11,259 nucleotides of DNA from Nostoc sp. GT001 (GCF_030382115.1 NZ_JAUDRJ010000003.1:4964116-4975374), one strand, 5' to 3'. Counted from the stretch's first letter, positions 1 to 7,882 are shown. A program made the numbers and translations. The notes: generated by a model from the letters alone, not told the origin.

Positions 1-117
1 CAAGCTGTCTGTCTTTACAATGACTCCGTGGCAAAATGTGTAATTCCAAATTTTGCCTCAATTGCGGAATCCATTAGAGAAAGCTTGTAATATCAGTAGA
101 ATCTGATGCTTATAGGT

Positions 118-121
118 GAGG
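118..121 (+). promoter_or_regulatory. Ribosome binding site of the short ORF
   Basis: GAGG (within GGTGAGG) lies 6 nt before the ATG at 128, a good Shine-Dalgarno match and spacing. It supports that start. The contrast matters: no comparable site precedes the NB-ARC reading frame at 545, so ribosomes for the second frame probably come from the first. Confidence 0.6.
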
Positions 122-127
122 TAGTAC

Positions 128-544
128 ATGGAACCACTAACTGCGGGTGCGATCGCAACTCTGGCCTTGAAAACAGTTTTTGGCAAGACAATTGAGAAGC
201 TGACAGAAGTAACTTTAGCAAAGATAAATGTGCTACGTAACAAGATTTGGAACAAGCTTCAAGGTAAGGAAGAGGCAGCAACAGCTTTTGTAAAGGCAGA
301 AAAAGGGTCAAAGGTTGATTTGGATTGGGTAGTTAGTTACTTACAAGAGGTAATGAAATCTGACACAAGTTTTGCTACAGAAGTAGAAAAATTAGCCTCA
401 GAGATTCAGCAAGAAATAAATATTGGACAGATCAAAGGTCAAAACGTCCAAAATGTGTATGGTGGAGAGGCGCAACAAAATAACGCCAATAATAATTCAG
501 GCACAATTTATCAAGGTAACAATACGATACATAATACTAATTGA
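128..544 (+). CDS. Short helical protein with Asn/Gln-rich tail, upstream of the NLR
   Basis: A 138-residue protein that I do not recognise at family level. Residues about 4-18 form a hydrophobic, Ala/Leu-rich N-terminal helix (TAGAIATLALKTVF), followed by amphipathic, charged helices to about residue 96. The last 42 residues (97-138) change character: 12 Asn and 6 Gln plus Gly, with two loosely similar units, QNVYGG (108-113) and TIYQG (126-130). That composition resembles prion-like or amyloid signalling tails found beside bacterial NLR genes; this is inference. The start is fixed by a good GAGG site, and a HIP1 site lies in codons 8-10. The stop TGA (542-544) is directly followed, in the same frame, by the NB-ARC frame. 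It could be a free effector or adaptor, or the N-terminal domain of a once-continuous STAND protein. No catalytic motif is visible. Confidence 0.7.
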   Translation: MEPLTAGAIATLALKTVFGKTIEKLTEVTLAKINVLRNKIWNKLQGKEEAATAFVKAEKGSKVDLDWVVSYLQEVMKSDTSFATEVEKLASEIQQEINIGQIKGQNVQNVYGGEAQQNNANNNSGTIYQGNNTIHNTN

Positions 545-2962
545 GTGATGTCGTCCTCTGGGGAAGGGACAAAGTTAAATCCCCCAAATAATCTTGTATT
601 TCATGGTAATGCCAATTTTGTAGGACGAGAGGATGATCTGGGTCAACTAAGTGAAAAGTTGATAAAACCGTCCACAGGAGGAATTCTTGCTGTGTCAGGT
701 ATGGCAGGGGTGGGCAAAACCGAATTAGCAAGACAGTATGCACGACAATATGAAGCAAATTATCCTGGTGGTATTTGTTGGCTTTCAATGAGAGGAGCAA
801 ATTTAGCCGCAGATATTTTTAAGTTTGCTAAGTCGTCTATGAATTTAGATGTACAAAAAGAGTTGAAGGAGAAAAATCTTAATCTTAAAGATCAGATACT
901 GTGGTTTTGGGCTAATTGGAAACCTGTAGAAGGCTTGGTGTTGATAATACTTGATGATGTCACAGATTGGACAAGTTGTAGAGGGCTACTGCCAACAAGT
1001 AATCGTTTTAGAATATTAATGACAACTCGCCAGCGACGGTTGGAAACTAGCTTTGCAGAAATATCGCTAGATGTACTCTCAGAAAAGGATGCTTTAAAAC
1101 TGTTGGCAAGCGTGCTGGTTAAAGAAGACCTACGAGTGAAACGAAAATCACCAGAAGCAAAACGTTTATGTGCATGGCTAGGTTACTTACCATTAGGGTT
1201 GGAATTAGTAGGGCGATATTTAGTGCAAGACCCTGATTTGTCTTTAACAGATGTGTTAACGCTACTAAAAACTCAGAGTTTGCAAGATAACGTCATTGAT
1301 CTATCAGAGAAGGTATTGCAGAATACTGAAATGACCGCCAAGCGAGGCGTAAAAGCAGCATTTCAATTAAGTTGGCAAGAACTAAATCCTGCTACGCAGC
1401 GTGTAGGTGAATTGTTAAGCTTGTTTGCACCAGAGCAAATTTTTTGGACATTAGTACAGTCAATTAGTAAGTCACTTTCTTGGGGAGAATCTGATGTAGT
1501 TGAGGCAAAAAAGCAACTTTACAAGTTTAATTTTATTCAATCGTTAAAAGACACTAATTATAAAATACATCCTTTAATACGGGAGTTTTTAAAAGTCAAG
1601 TTAGCAGACTCAGAACAAACTAATAATTTGAAACAGGCTTTTATAAAAACATTAGTAGAAAGTGCCCAAATAATCCTTGGCTCCCCAAGTCAAGAAGAAG
1701 ATATTAAATTAGTCAAAAATTCTATACCCCATCTGGCAGAAGTGGCAGAACATCTGGAAACAATGGTGATTGACAAAGATTTACTTTGGGTGTTTCAGGG
1801 GTTGGGCAAATTTTATTCTGATCAAGGGTTATATGAATCGGCAAAGGTTTGGTATGAGAAGTGCGTGTCAGTATTAGAATCACGTTTGGGAAAAGAACAT
1901 CTTGATGTTGCTACCAGTTACAATAATCTAGCCGTACTCTATCGTAACCAAGGAAAATACATGGAGGCGGAAAATCTGTATAACGAAGCATTAAATATAT
2001 ACAAAAGGCTGTCAGGAGATCACAATTTTAATATCGCCACATGTAACAACAATTTAGGACTTGTTTGTTTAAATCAAGGAAAGTACAACGAAGCGCAACT
2101 ATTTTATCAACAAGCATTAAAACTAAAAAAACATAAATTGGGAGAAAATCATATAGATATCGCTAACTGTTACGACAATCTAGGAATAATCTATCGTTAT
2201 TTAGGAAAGTATAGCGAAGCGGAACTTTACTTTAACCAAGGATTAGAATTAAGCGAAAGGCTATCGATAGATGGCATTTTCCCTAAGACACAAATCGATA
2301 AGATTAAGGCACAAATCTACAACGATCTGGCTCTTCTGTATTTAGATAAAAAACAGTACAAGGAAGCTGAGGATTTGATTAAAAAATGTCTAGAATTAAC
2401 AAAACAACTTTACGGGGAAAATCATATTTATACCGCCACCAATAACAACAATCTGGCTTCACTATACCATGATCAAGGACGATACACGGAGGCAGAAAAC
2501 CTGTATCAAAAAGCATTAAAAGTCAGAAAAAAGATGCTCGGAGAAGACCATCCTGATGTTGCCATTACTTACTCTAATCTGGCTTCACTTTACCACGATC
2601 AAGGGAAATACACAGAGGCGGAAAATCTCCATACAAAAGCACTAAAAATAAGAGAACCGCGGCTGAGACAAGACCATCCCGATATTGCTAAGAGTTACAA
2701 TGGTCTGGCTGAAGTTTACCGTAAACAAAGACGGTACACGGATGCGAAACGAGAGTATGAAAAAGCTTTAACGATTTGTAAACAACAGTTAGGGGTAGAT
2801 CATCCAACAACAACGCAATTCCAAAAAAATTATAATGATTTTTTAAAAGAGTCCAATGAGAAAAATCACAATTATTCTTTAATAAATGCTGCCTCTTTAT
2901 TTTTTGTGGAATCATTTATTCTTTGTAAGTTCCGTTTAGTAAGATTTTTATGCTGCTTATAG
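545..2962 (+). CDS. NB-ARC / TPR STAND NTPase (bacterial NLR-like)
   Basis: An 805-residue signal-transduction ATPase. A FVGRED motif (25-30) opens the nucleotide-binding module. P-loop GMAGVGKT is at 52-59, Walker B LIILDD at 133-138, an MTTR sensor-like motif at 159-162, YLPLGLEL at 214-221 (the NB-ARC GLPL equivalent) and IHPLIREF at 341-348 (the MHD position). From about 411 to 765 run roughly eight 42-residue kinesin-light-chain-type TPRs (NLA.LY..QGKY.EAE.LY..AL). In this class the repeats sense a ligand and release the ATPase to oligomerise and activate an effector, often in phage defence or cell death; the role here is inferred. The start is GTG at 545 or ATG at 548, immediately after the TGA of the short ORF and in its frame, with no Shine-Dalgarno: either termination-reinitiation coupling or a nonsense-split gene. 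Residues about 770-805 lie beyond the TPRs, antisense to the next gene, and look like run-on sequence. Confidence 0.9.
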   Translation: MMSSSGEGTKLNPPNNLVFHGNANFVGREDDLGQLSEKLIKPSTGGILAVSGMAGVGKTELARQYARQYEANYPGGICWLSMRGANLAADIFKFAKSSMNLDVQKELKEKNLNLKDQILWFWANWKPVEGLVLIILDDVTDWTSCRGLLPTSNRFRILMTTRQRRLETSFAEISLDVLSEKDALKLLASVLVKEDLRVKRKSPEAKRLCAWLGYLPLGLELVGRYLVQDPDLSLTDVLTLLKTQSLQDNVIDLSEKVLQNTEMTAKRGVKAAFQLSWQELNPATQRVGELLSLFAPEQIFWTLVQSISKSLSWGESDVVEAKKQLYKFNFIQSLKDTNYKIHPLIREFLKVKLADSEQTNNLKQAFIKTLVESAQIILGSPSQEEDIKLVKNSIPHLAEVAEHLETMVIDKDLLWVFQGLGKFYSDQGLYESAKVWYEKCVSVLESRLGKEHLDVATSYNNLAVLYRNQGKYMEAENLYNEALNIYKRLSGDHNFNIATCNNNLGLVCLNQGKYNEAQLFYQQALKLKKHKLGENHIDIANCYDNLGIIYRYLGKYSEAELYFNQGLELSERLSIDGIFPKTQIDKIKAQIYNDLALLYLDKKQYKEAEDLIKKCLELTKQLYGENHIYTATNNNNLASLYHDQGRYTEAENLYQKALKVRKKMLGEDHPDVAITYSNLASLYHDQGKYTEAENLHTKALKIREPRLRQDHPDIAKSYNGLAEVYRKQRRYTDAKREYEKALTICKQQLGVDHPTTTQFQKNYNDFLKESNEKNHNYSLINAASLFFVESFILCKFRLVRFLCCL
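2450..2701 (+). repeat. Adjacent 126-bp TPR-coding units similar at DNA level
   Basis: Two successive 126-bp units (2450-2575 and 2576-2701), each coding one 42-residue TPR, share about 80% of bases over their first 75 nt, both opening AATCTGGCTTCACT. Similarity at the DNA level suggests one unit arose by a fairly recent tandem duplication, the usual way NLR repeat arrays change length. Confidence 0.5.
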
Positions 2963-3300
2963 TGATTATCTGAATACATAGAACTAGAATCTATTGCAGT
3001 ATTCCAGTCAATGCGCCAATTGAGGTAGCCCACTATTTGATTAGCTGTATTTTTGATTGGCACTGTGATAAATTCCTGATCAAAAAAGACAGATACTCTC
3101 TTAAAATAAGAAGGTACATGATAATACTCCGAAACAGCATCTGGCACCAATGCTAAGAACATACGATTAGCCGTTAAAACACGCGTTTCTTTCGCTGTTA
3201 GAATAGGCATTTCTTTTACAGAATTTGCTGATACAGATGGTGCTGAAACAAAAATAGTTGTTAAGGCAAAAAAACCAGCAAAAAAACGTTTGTTTAACAT
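2872..3300 (-). CDS. Small predicted secreted protein, unknown function
   Basis: A 142-residue protein that I do not recognise. Residues 1-25 form a clear Sec signal peptide: basic MLNKR, a hydrophobic core and an A-x-A-type site (SVSA before NSVKE), so it is probably periplasmic or exported. The mature part has a Tyr/Phe-rich, beta-prone stretch (about 58-100, ending GYLNWRIDWN), then a polar Lys/Asn-rich tail. No catalytic motif or cysteine is visible. The ATG is well supported: AGGAGA lies 7 nt upstream on the minus strand (plus-strand 3308-3313). It converges on the NLR gene, and the two 3' ends overlap by 91 bp (2872-2962), with no hairpin terminator between them. The overlapped tails of both proteins are low-complexity, so one gene has probably lost its original stop. 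Confidence 0.65.
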   Translation of the reverse strand: MLNKRFFAGFFALTTIFVSAPSVSANSVKEMPILTAKETRVLTANRMFLALVPDAVSEYYHVPSYFKRVSVFFDQEFITVPIKNTANQIVGYLNWRIDWNTAIDSSSMYSDNHYKQHKNLTKRNLQRINDSTKNKEAAFIKE

Positions 3301-3700
3301 TTAAACTTCTCCTATTTAGTAAGTTGATATTTACTACACCCACTAACTTAACTATTTCGGAAAAGTTGTTGCCTTTTTATATCTTCTTGAACTGGTGGTA
3401 GACAAAACTTAAATTGGTAACTGGAGGCTGGGAGCGATCACACCGAAAGAATGAAAGCGCTGTAGCTAATTAAATGTCATTGACAAAGCCCTGCAACAGA
3501 TAAAAACAGCGCTCATCGGGGTTATGCCTAAATAAAAATTAAAAATCTTGTATGTCTTGTATGTCTTTTGATGTATTATCTTGATTTTCCCACCTATCCT
3601 ATCCCCCTGGATGGGATAATAAGTTACAAGTAGGGAAAATGTGCAAACTATTCCCTAACTTTATATTTCTCTGCACTCTGGTTATATTGAGGAACTAATT
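3301..3700. other. Intergenic spacer between divergent genes
   Basis: This 400-bp A+T-rich spacer separates the minus-strand secreted-protein gene from the plus-strand ferrochelatase-like gene, so it should hold both promoters; I cannot place them with confidence. It contains a 9-bp direct repeat TCTTGTATG in tandem (3546-3563) and a small hairpin at 3600-3618. The ribosome binding site of the downstream gene, GAGGA, is at 3689-3693. No coding potential was seen. Confidence 0.5.
3600..3618. repeat. Small inverted repeat upstream of the ferrochelatase-like gene
   Basis: TATCCC and GGGATA form a perfect 6-bp stem around a 7-nt loop, about 80 bp before the GTG start. Its position would suit an operator or a leader hairpin, but its function is unknown and it could be incidental. 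Confidence 0.3.
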
Positions 3701-4819
3701 GTGGTTGCCACGCCGGAAAAAGTACAACACACCCACGAGCATCTATCAGGTAAAGACCGTGTAGCCGTATTGCTTATGGGCTACGGCGAAGTCGAAAGCT
3801 ACGAAGATTTCGCCAACTATAACGAACAGGCTTTAAATCTACTGACAGCAAAATTCGCACCAGTACCAACCTGGATTTATCCGCCTCTGGCAAAGCTTTT
3901 GGCGCTATTTGACCGCCATGAGTGGGGACACACACACCACGATTTTATCTCCCCACACAACGCCATCTTTGAACAGCAGCGGGCTGGGATTGAGAAGAAT
4001 TTACAAGAAAAATGGGGCGATAAGGTTCAAGTTTTCAAGGCTTTCAACTTCTGCGCCCCTTTTCTACCCAATCAAGTCTTAGCGGAAATCAAAAACCAAG
4101 GTTTCGATAAGCTATTAATCTACCCTTTGCTGGTTGTTGATTCTATATTTACCAGTGGTATTGCGATCGAGCAAGTTAACAATGCTCTCGTTGAGTTGAC
4201 TGATGGTGAAGAACACTGGGTTAAAGCACAACGCTACATTCCTTCTTTCTTCAACGAACCAGCCTACATCGATTTAATGGCTCATCTAGTTGAAGAGAAA
4301 ATTGCTGAGTTAGCCGGAGCTTATCTACCTTCTCAAATCGGTATTGTCTTAATGAATCACGGCTGTCCTCATAAAGCTAAAGGCTTTACTTCTGGGATTG
4401 CCGAAAGTGAAGCAATGTACGACTTGGTTCGGGATAAGTTGATTAACCGCTATCCGTTAATCTCCGTGGGTTGGCTCAATCATGACACACCCCTAATTGA
4501 TTGGACGCAGCCAAATGCAGAGCAAGCTGCTAATAACCTGATTCAATTGGGTGCGAAAGTAGTGATCTTTATGCCAATTGGCTTTGCCACAGAAAACCAC
4601 GAAACTCTATTGGATGTACACCATATCATCCATGCTTTAGAGAAACAGCATCCTGGTACGAATTACGTGCAAATGGCTTGTGTCAACGATCGCCCAGAAT
4701 TCTTGGCAATGGTGGCGCAATGGGCTGATACTCATATAGCAGAGTTGTTATCAGAACAAAGTGTGGCAGTGAATCCTCAACTCGCAGGGGATCACCATCA
4801 TCACCACCACCATCATTAA
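3701..4819 (+). CDS. Ferrochelatase-family protein with C-terminal poly-His tail
   Basis: A 372-residue protein of the ferrochelatase/CbiX-like chelatase fold, which inserts divalent metal into tetrapyrroles. The N-terminal motif VLLMGYGE (23-30) replaces the usual LLxNLGxP. The catalytic His is kept in LMNHGCP (His220, the FHGLP position of HemH), and the acidic residue in GFATENHETL (Glu301, the GFxSDHxETL position). The enzyme is therefore probably active, but it is divergent. It lacks the C-terminal chlorophyll-binding (CAB) helix typical of cyanobacterial HemH, so it is likely a second, specialised paralogue. It ends in eight consecutive His (365-372), with further His clusters at residues 73-80 and 300-311, suggesting metal storage or delivery. 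The start is GTG with GAGGA 7 nt upstream. It is a single-gene unit converging on the FMN reductase gene. Substrate and metal are unknown. Confidence 0.8.
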   Translation: MVATPEKVQHTHEHLSGKDRVAVLLMGYGEVESYEDFANYNEQALNLLTAKFAPVPTWIYPPLAKLLALFDRHEWGHTHHDFISPHNAIFEQQRAGIEKNLQEKWGDKVQVFKAFNFCAPFLPNQVLAEIKNQGFDKLLIYPLLVVDSIFTSGIAIEQVNNALVELTDGEEHWVKAQRYIPSFFNEPAYIDLMAHLVEEKIAELAGAYLPSQIGIVLMNHGCPHKAKGFTSGIAESEAMYDLVRDKLINRYPLISVGWLNHDTPLIDWTQPNAEQAANNLIQLGAKVVIFMPIGFATENHETLLDVHHIIHALEKQHPGTNYVQMACVNDRPEFLAMVAQWADTHIAELLSEQSVAVNPQLAGDHHHHHHHH

Positions 4820-4833
4820 TTTTTGAGTTTACG

Positions 4834-4859
4834 AGGGTGGGCAAAGCTAGACCCACCCT
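4834..4859. terminator. Palindromic bidirectional terminator / dispersed repeat
   Basis: AGGGTGGG and CCCACCCT form an 8-bp stem around a 10-nt loop in the 44-bp gap between two convergent genes. The position suits termination from both sides, although T-runs are weak. The GTGGG...CCCAC pattern resembles a palindrome dispersed through many Nostoc genomes, so a repeat may have been co-opted here. Confidence 0.55.
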
Positions 4860-4863
4860 ACAA

Positions 4864-5409
4864 TTAATTTACGCCCCGCAGCTTGCGAGTATTATCAACT
4901 AAACTCTGAGCAAATTGATCGAATCTTTGAGAGAGCTTCTCATCTACGAGTTTGCCTTCAGGACTGAAAGCACCCCAAGCTTGTCCGATCGCAATTTGTT
5001 CAGGGATAGACCAACAATGCACCCATCTGGTAATTAACCGTAGTTCGTTTAGAGCGTTGCTATTAGACTGACCACCCAAAACACTAATAAATCCTGCTAC
5101 TTTATCAGACAGTTGGTCAAAGCTCATTAAATCCAGGGCGTTTTTCAGGACACCACTAACGCCACCATGATACTCAGGTGTCGCTAAAATTAACCCATCA
5201 GCCTGACTAACTGTTTCTTGCAACCGCTGAACATCTGGATACTCTGGATACTCCTTTGCGCCAGTGCAAAATGGTAGCTGCAACTGCCGTAAATCGAGAA
5301 TTTCTACCTCTGCACCTACAGCCTCAACTCTTTGCGCTGCGACTTCTAAAGCAAGCTGGGTATAAGAGTTGGGTCTTAAGCTACCACCAATACCAATAAT
5401 TTTCACCAT
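4864..5409 (-). CDS. NADPH-dependent FMN reductase family flavoprotein
   Basis: A 181-residue flavodoxin-fold oxidoreductase (PF03358 type, relatives SsuE, ChrR and azoreductases) that uses NAD(P)H to reduce FMN, quinones or other acceptors. The FMN-phosphate loop GSLRPNSYT is at 9-17. The family signature TPEYHGGVSGVLKNALD is at 77-93, and the flavin-ring loop LGGQSNS is at 111-117. The length is normal and the protein looks complete, cytoplasmic and soluble. The ATG is preceded on the minus strand only by a weak GGG. It converges on the ferrochelatase-like gene with a shared hairpin between them. A link to iron or tetrapyrrole redox chemistry is conceivable, but the two genes are not co-transcribed. 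The exact substrate cannot be told from sequence. Confidence 0.88.
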   Translation of the reverse strand: MVKIIGIGGSLRPNSYTQLALEVAAQRVEAVGAEVEILDLRQLQLPFCTGAKEYPEYPDVQRLQETVSQADGLILATPEYHGGVSGVLKNALDLMSFDQLSDKVAGFISVLGGQSNSNALNELRLITRWVHCWSIPEQIAIGQAWGAFSPEGKLVDEKLSQRFDQFAQSLVDNTRKLRGVN

Positions 5410-5850
5410 AATTAACCCATAAACTATTAACTAGCTACTATCGTCAGATTTGTAAAAAGCGGAATCGTTATGACTATGTTTATCTTAGCGATTTGTGCTG
5501 GAATGTGTCAAATTAATATCTACTGGGGATTGGGGACTGGAAAAGCAGGGGAGCAGCACTTCGGCTACGCTCAGTGACCGAGGAGCAGAGGAGCAAGGAA
5601 GAAGTAGGAGTAAGTTTTCCCCTATCTGCGCACCTTTGCCTCTTGTGCCCAATGTCTAGTCTTAACAACTGCAAAAATCTAGATAACGATCGCTCAACTT
5701 TATGTAATAGCCTGAAGAAACTTGGGAATGCTTTTGTGAGGAAGTTAGACTAGATAAGAAAAGTGTAATTTCCAGTTATTACAATTTTTGATAGAAGAAT
5801 AGGCATAAAACCAGCGCTTAACTTGTGCCAGCAGACAAAGGGTAATTATT
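5410..5850. other. Intergenic spacer upstream of ftsH
   Basis: This 441-bp spacer lies between divergently transcribed genes (FMN reductase on minus, ftsH on plus) and must hold both promoters. It contains the purine-rich repeat tract at 5525-5620. An AAGG Shine-Dalgarno-like site (5838-5841) lies 9 nt before the ftsH ATG. A possible but weak promoter is TTGGGA (5722-5727), 18 nt, TAGACT (5746-5751). No open frame looks coding. Confidence 0.45.
5525..5620. repeat. Purine-rich GGGGAGCAG-type dispersed repeat
   Basis: Degenerate GGRGAGCAG units (GGGGAGCAG, GAGGAGCAGAGGAGCAAGG) are split by a non-purine segment containing CGGCTACGCTCAGTG at about 5558-5577. The same purine motif recurs at 11186-11240. 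From general familiarity, both the purine units and the CGGCTACGCTCAGTG segment look like abundant Nostoc-type intergenic repeats; a genome-wide count would settle it. Confidence 0.55.
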
Positions 5851-7740
5851 ATGACAAATTCGGGAAAAAAAGCATTGATAAAAAGGCAGTCTTCAAAGCG
5901 CGTTGCTTGGGTTGGTGCAATTGCTGCTAGTTTGATTATGTTGCCAGGAATTTTCGGAAGTACTCCTGTCATGGCACAAAAAGCAGAAACCGCCTCGCTA
6001 AATTATGGTGATTTGATCAAGAAAGTGAAGGCGGGAGAAGTCGAGAAAGTAGAGCTTGACGAAACCGAACAGCTAGCAAAGGTTTATCTCAAGGGACAAA
6101 AAGATAATACACCACCGCAACAGGTGAGACTTTTGGCGCAAAACACTGAGTTAATTAACATTCTCAAAGATAAGAATGTGGATTTTGGCGAAGTTTCCTC
6201 TGCGAATAGTCGAGCAGCTGTTGGACTGTTGATTAATTTGATGTGGATTTTGCCACTAGTGGCTTTAATGCTCTTGTTCCTCCGGCGCTCTACTAATGCT
6301 TCTAGCCAAGCGATGAATTTCGGTAAATCCAAAGCTCGCTTCCAAATGGAGGCAAAAACTGGAGTGAAATTTGAAGATGTCGCCGGGGTTGAAGAAGCTA
6401 AAGAAGAACTCGAAGAAGTTGTGACTTTCCTGAAACAGCCAGAAAGATTTACTGCTGTAGGCGCACGGATTCCCAAAGGTGTGCTGTTAATTGGCCCTCC
6501 TGGTACTGGTAAAACTTTACTAGCAAAAGCGATCGCAGGTGAAGCAGGTGTACCATTCTTCAGTATTTCCGGTTCAGAATTTGTAGAAATGTTCGTTGGC
6601 GTAGGTGCATCTCGCGTGCGCGACCTTTTCAAGAAAGCCAAAGAGAATGCCCCTTGTCTAATATTTATCGATGAAATTGACGCAGTAGGTAGACAACGGG
6701 GTGCTGGGATCGGTGGTGGTAACGACGAGCGCGAACAAACCCTCAACCAACTGCTCACCGAAATGGATGGTTTTGAAGGTAACACAGGTATCATTATTAT
6801 TGCTGCCACAAACCGCCCAGATGTTTTAGATACAGCATTACTCAGACCAGGACGCTTTGACAGACAAGTGATGGTCGATCCACCCGATCTTAAAGGGCGA
6901 CTAGAAATTTTGAAAGTCCACGCCCGGAATAAGAAAATCGATCCTAGCGTATCATTAGAAGCGATCGCTCGCCGCACTCCTGGTTTTACTGGTGCAGATT
7001 TAGCTAACTTACTCAACGAAGCCGCTATTCTCACCGCTAGAAGACGTAAAGAAGCCGTCACTCTTTTAGAAATTGATGCTGCTGTAGACCGAGTTGTTGC
7101 AGGTATGGAAGGTACCGCCTTAGTAGACAGCAAGAGCAAGCGCTTAATTGCCTATCATGAAGTTGGACACGCTTTAGTAGGCACATTACTCAAAGACCAC
7201 GATCCTGTACAGAAAGTGACATTAATTCCACGAGGACAAGCACTGGGATTAACTTGGTTTACTCCCAACGAAGAACAGGGGTTAATTTCTCGTTCCCAGC
7301 TCAAATCCCGGATTACTGCTACTTTGGGTGGTCGCGCCGCCGAGGAAATCGTTTTTGGTAAGCCAGAAGTTACCACAGGTGCAAGCAATGACCTGCAACA
7401 CGTGACAGGGATGGCGCGGCAGATGGTGACACGCTTCGGGATGTCAGAATTAGGCCCATTGTCCTTGGAAAATCAGAGTGGAGAGGTATTTTTAGGACGC
7501 GACTGGATGAATAAATCAGACTATTCTGAGGAAATTGCTGCCAAAATTGATTCACAAGTGCGCGAAATTGTTAGCAATTCCTACATTAAGGCCAAAGAAC
7601 TTTTGGAAGAAAACCGCATAGTTTTGGAGCGTTTAGTAGATTTGCTAGCAGAACAGGAAACAATTGAAGGTGATGTATTCCGCAAAATTGTTGCCGATCA
7701 TGTTCAGGTAGCCGATGAACAATTGGCTGTACCTCATTAA
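5851..7740 (+). CDS. ftsH: ATP-dependent zinc metalloprotease FtsH
   Basis: A 629-residue membrane AAA+ protease that unfolds and degrades membrane proteins; in cyanobacteria some paralogues act in photosystem II repair. The first membrane segment is at about 18-36, ending near a VMAQ site, so it may act as a cleavable signal. A lumen/periplasm-facing domain spans about 45-120, and the second membrane segment is at about 123-145. In the AAA+ domain, Walker A GPPGTGKT is at 215-222, pore motif FVG at 248-250, Walker B LIFIDEID at 270-277, and the second region of homology around RPGRFDRQ (332-339) carries the arginine fingers. The protease zinc site HEVGH is at 436-440, with the likely third ligand Asp514 in GASNDLQ. 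All key residues are intact and the length is normal. AAGG (5838-5841) precedes the ATG. It is a single gene. Which of the several cyanobacterial FtsH paralogues it is cannot be fixed without alignment. Confidence 0.97.
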   Translation: MTNSGKKALIKRQSSKRVAWVGAIAASLIMLPGIFGSTPVMAQKAETASLNYGDLIKKVKAGEVEKVELDETEQLAKVYLKGQKDNTPPQQVRLLAQNTELINILKDKNVDFGEVSSANSRAAVGLLINLMWILPLVALMLLFLRRSTNASSQAMNFGKSKARFQMEAKTGVKFEDVAGVEEAKEELEEVVTFLKQPERFTAVGARIPKGVLLIGPPGTGKTLLAKAIAGEAGVPFFSISGSEFVEMFVGVGASRVRDLFKKAKENAPCLIFIDEIDAVGRQRGAGIGGGNDEREQTLNQLLTEMDGFEGNTGIIIIAATNRPDVLDTALLRPGRFDRQVMVDPPDLKGRLEILKVHARNKKIDPSVSLEAIARRTPGFTGADLANLLNEAAILTARRRKEAVTLLEIDAAVDRVVAGMEGTALVDSKSKRLIAYHEVGHALVGTLLKDHDPVQKVTLIPRGQALGLTWFTPNEEQGLISRSQLKSRITATLGGRAAEEIVFGKPEVTTGASNDLQHVTGMARQMVTRFGMSELGPLSLENQSGEVFLGRDWMNKSDYSEEIAAKIDSQVREIVSNSYIKAKELLEENRIVLERLVDLLAEQETIEGDVFRKIVADHVQVADEQLAVPH

Positions 7741-7759
7741 AAATATGAGTGATAAATAA

Positions 7760-7790
7760 TGTAGAGATGTAGCACTGCTACGTCTCTACA
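7760..7790. repeat. 31-bp palindrome of the TGTAGAGACG dispersed-repeat type
   Basis: TGTAGAGA and TCTCTACA flank GTAGCA and TGCTAC, a near-perfect palindrome centred on 7775 with one T.G wobble. It lies 20 bp after the ftsH stop and could act in termination or mRNA 3'-end protection. The sequence matches a type I recognise as highly repeated between genes in Nostocales; that identity is from memory, not from a search. Confidence 0.7.
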
Positions 7791-7882
7791 AGGGTTCTGG
7801 ATGATGCATCTTTAATTTCACCAGATGTCTATTAAGGAACAGGTAAAAGTCAATATAGACTACTGAAAATCCAAAGGTTAAG

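Noticed and set aside
2688..2915. Minus-strand frame of 75 codons across the 3' end of the NLR gene
   Set aside because: It is antisense to the last TPR units and overlaps the well-supported secreted-protein gene, without a ribosome binding site or recognisable features.
4795..4819. C-terminal His8 as a cloning-vector tag artefact
   Set aside because: The codons mix CAC and CAT, and the gene runs straight into native intergenic sequence with a cyanobacterial repeat and a neighbouring gene; other His-rich stretches occur inside the protein.
5525..5620. CRISPR or regular tandem array
   Set aside because: The units are degenerate and abutting, with no constant repeat-spacer pattern; no such array is present elsewhere in the window.
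6084..7139. Long open frame (351 codons) on the minus strand
   Set aside because: It lies fully antisense to ftsH, whose motifs are intact; the frame is a by-product of ftsH codon usage, and its Ser/Ala/Leu-rich translation shows no domain.
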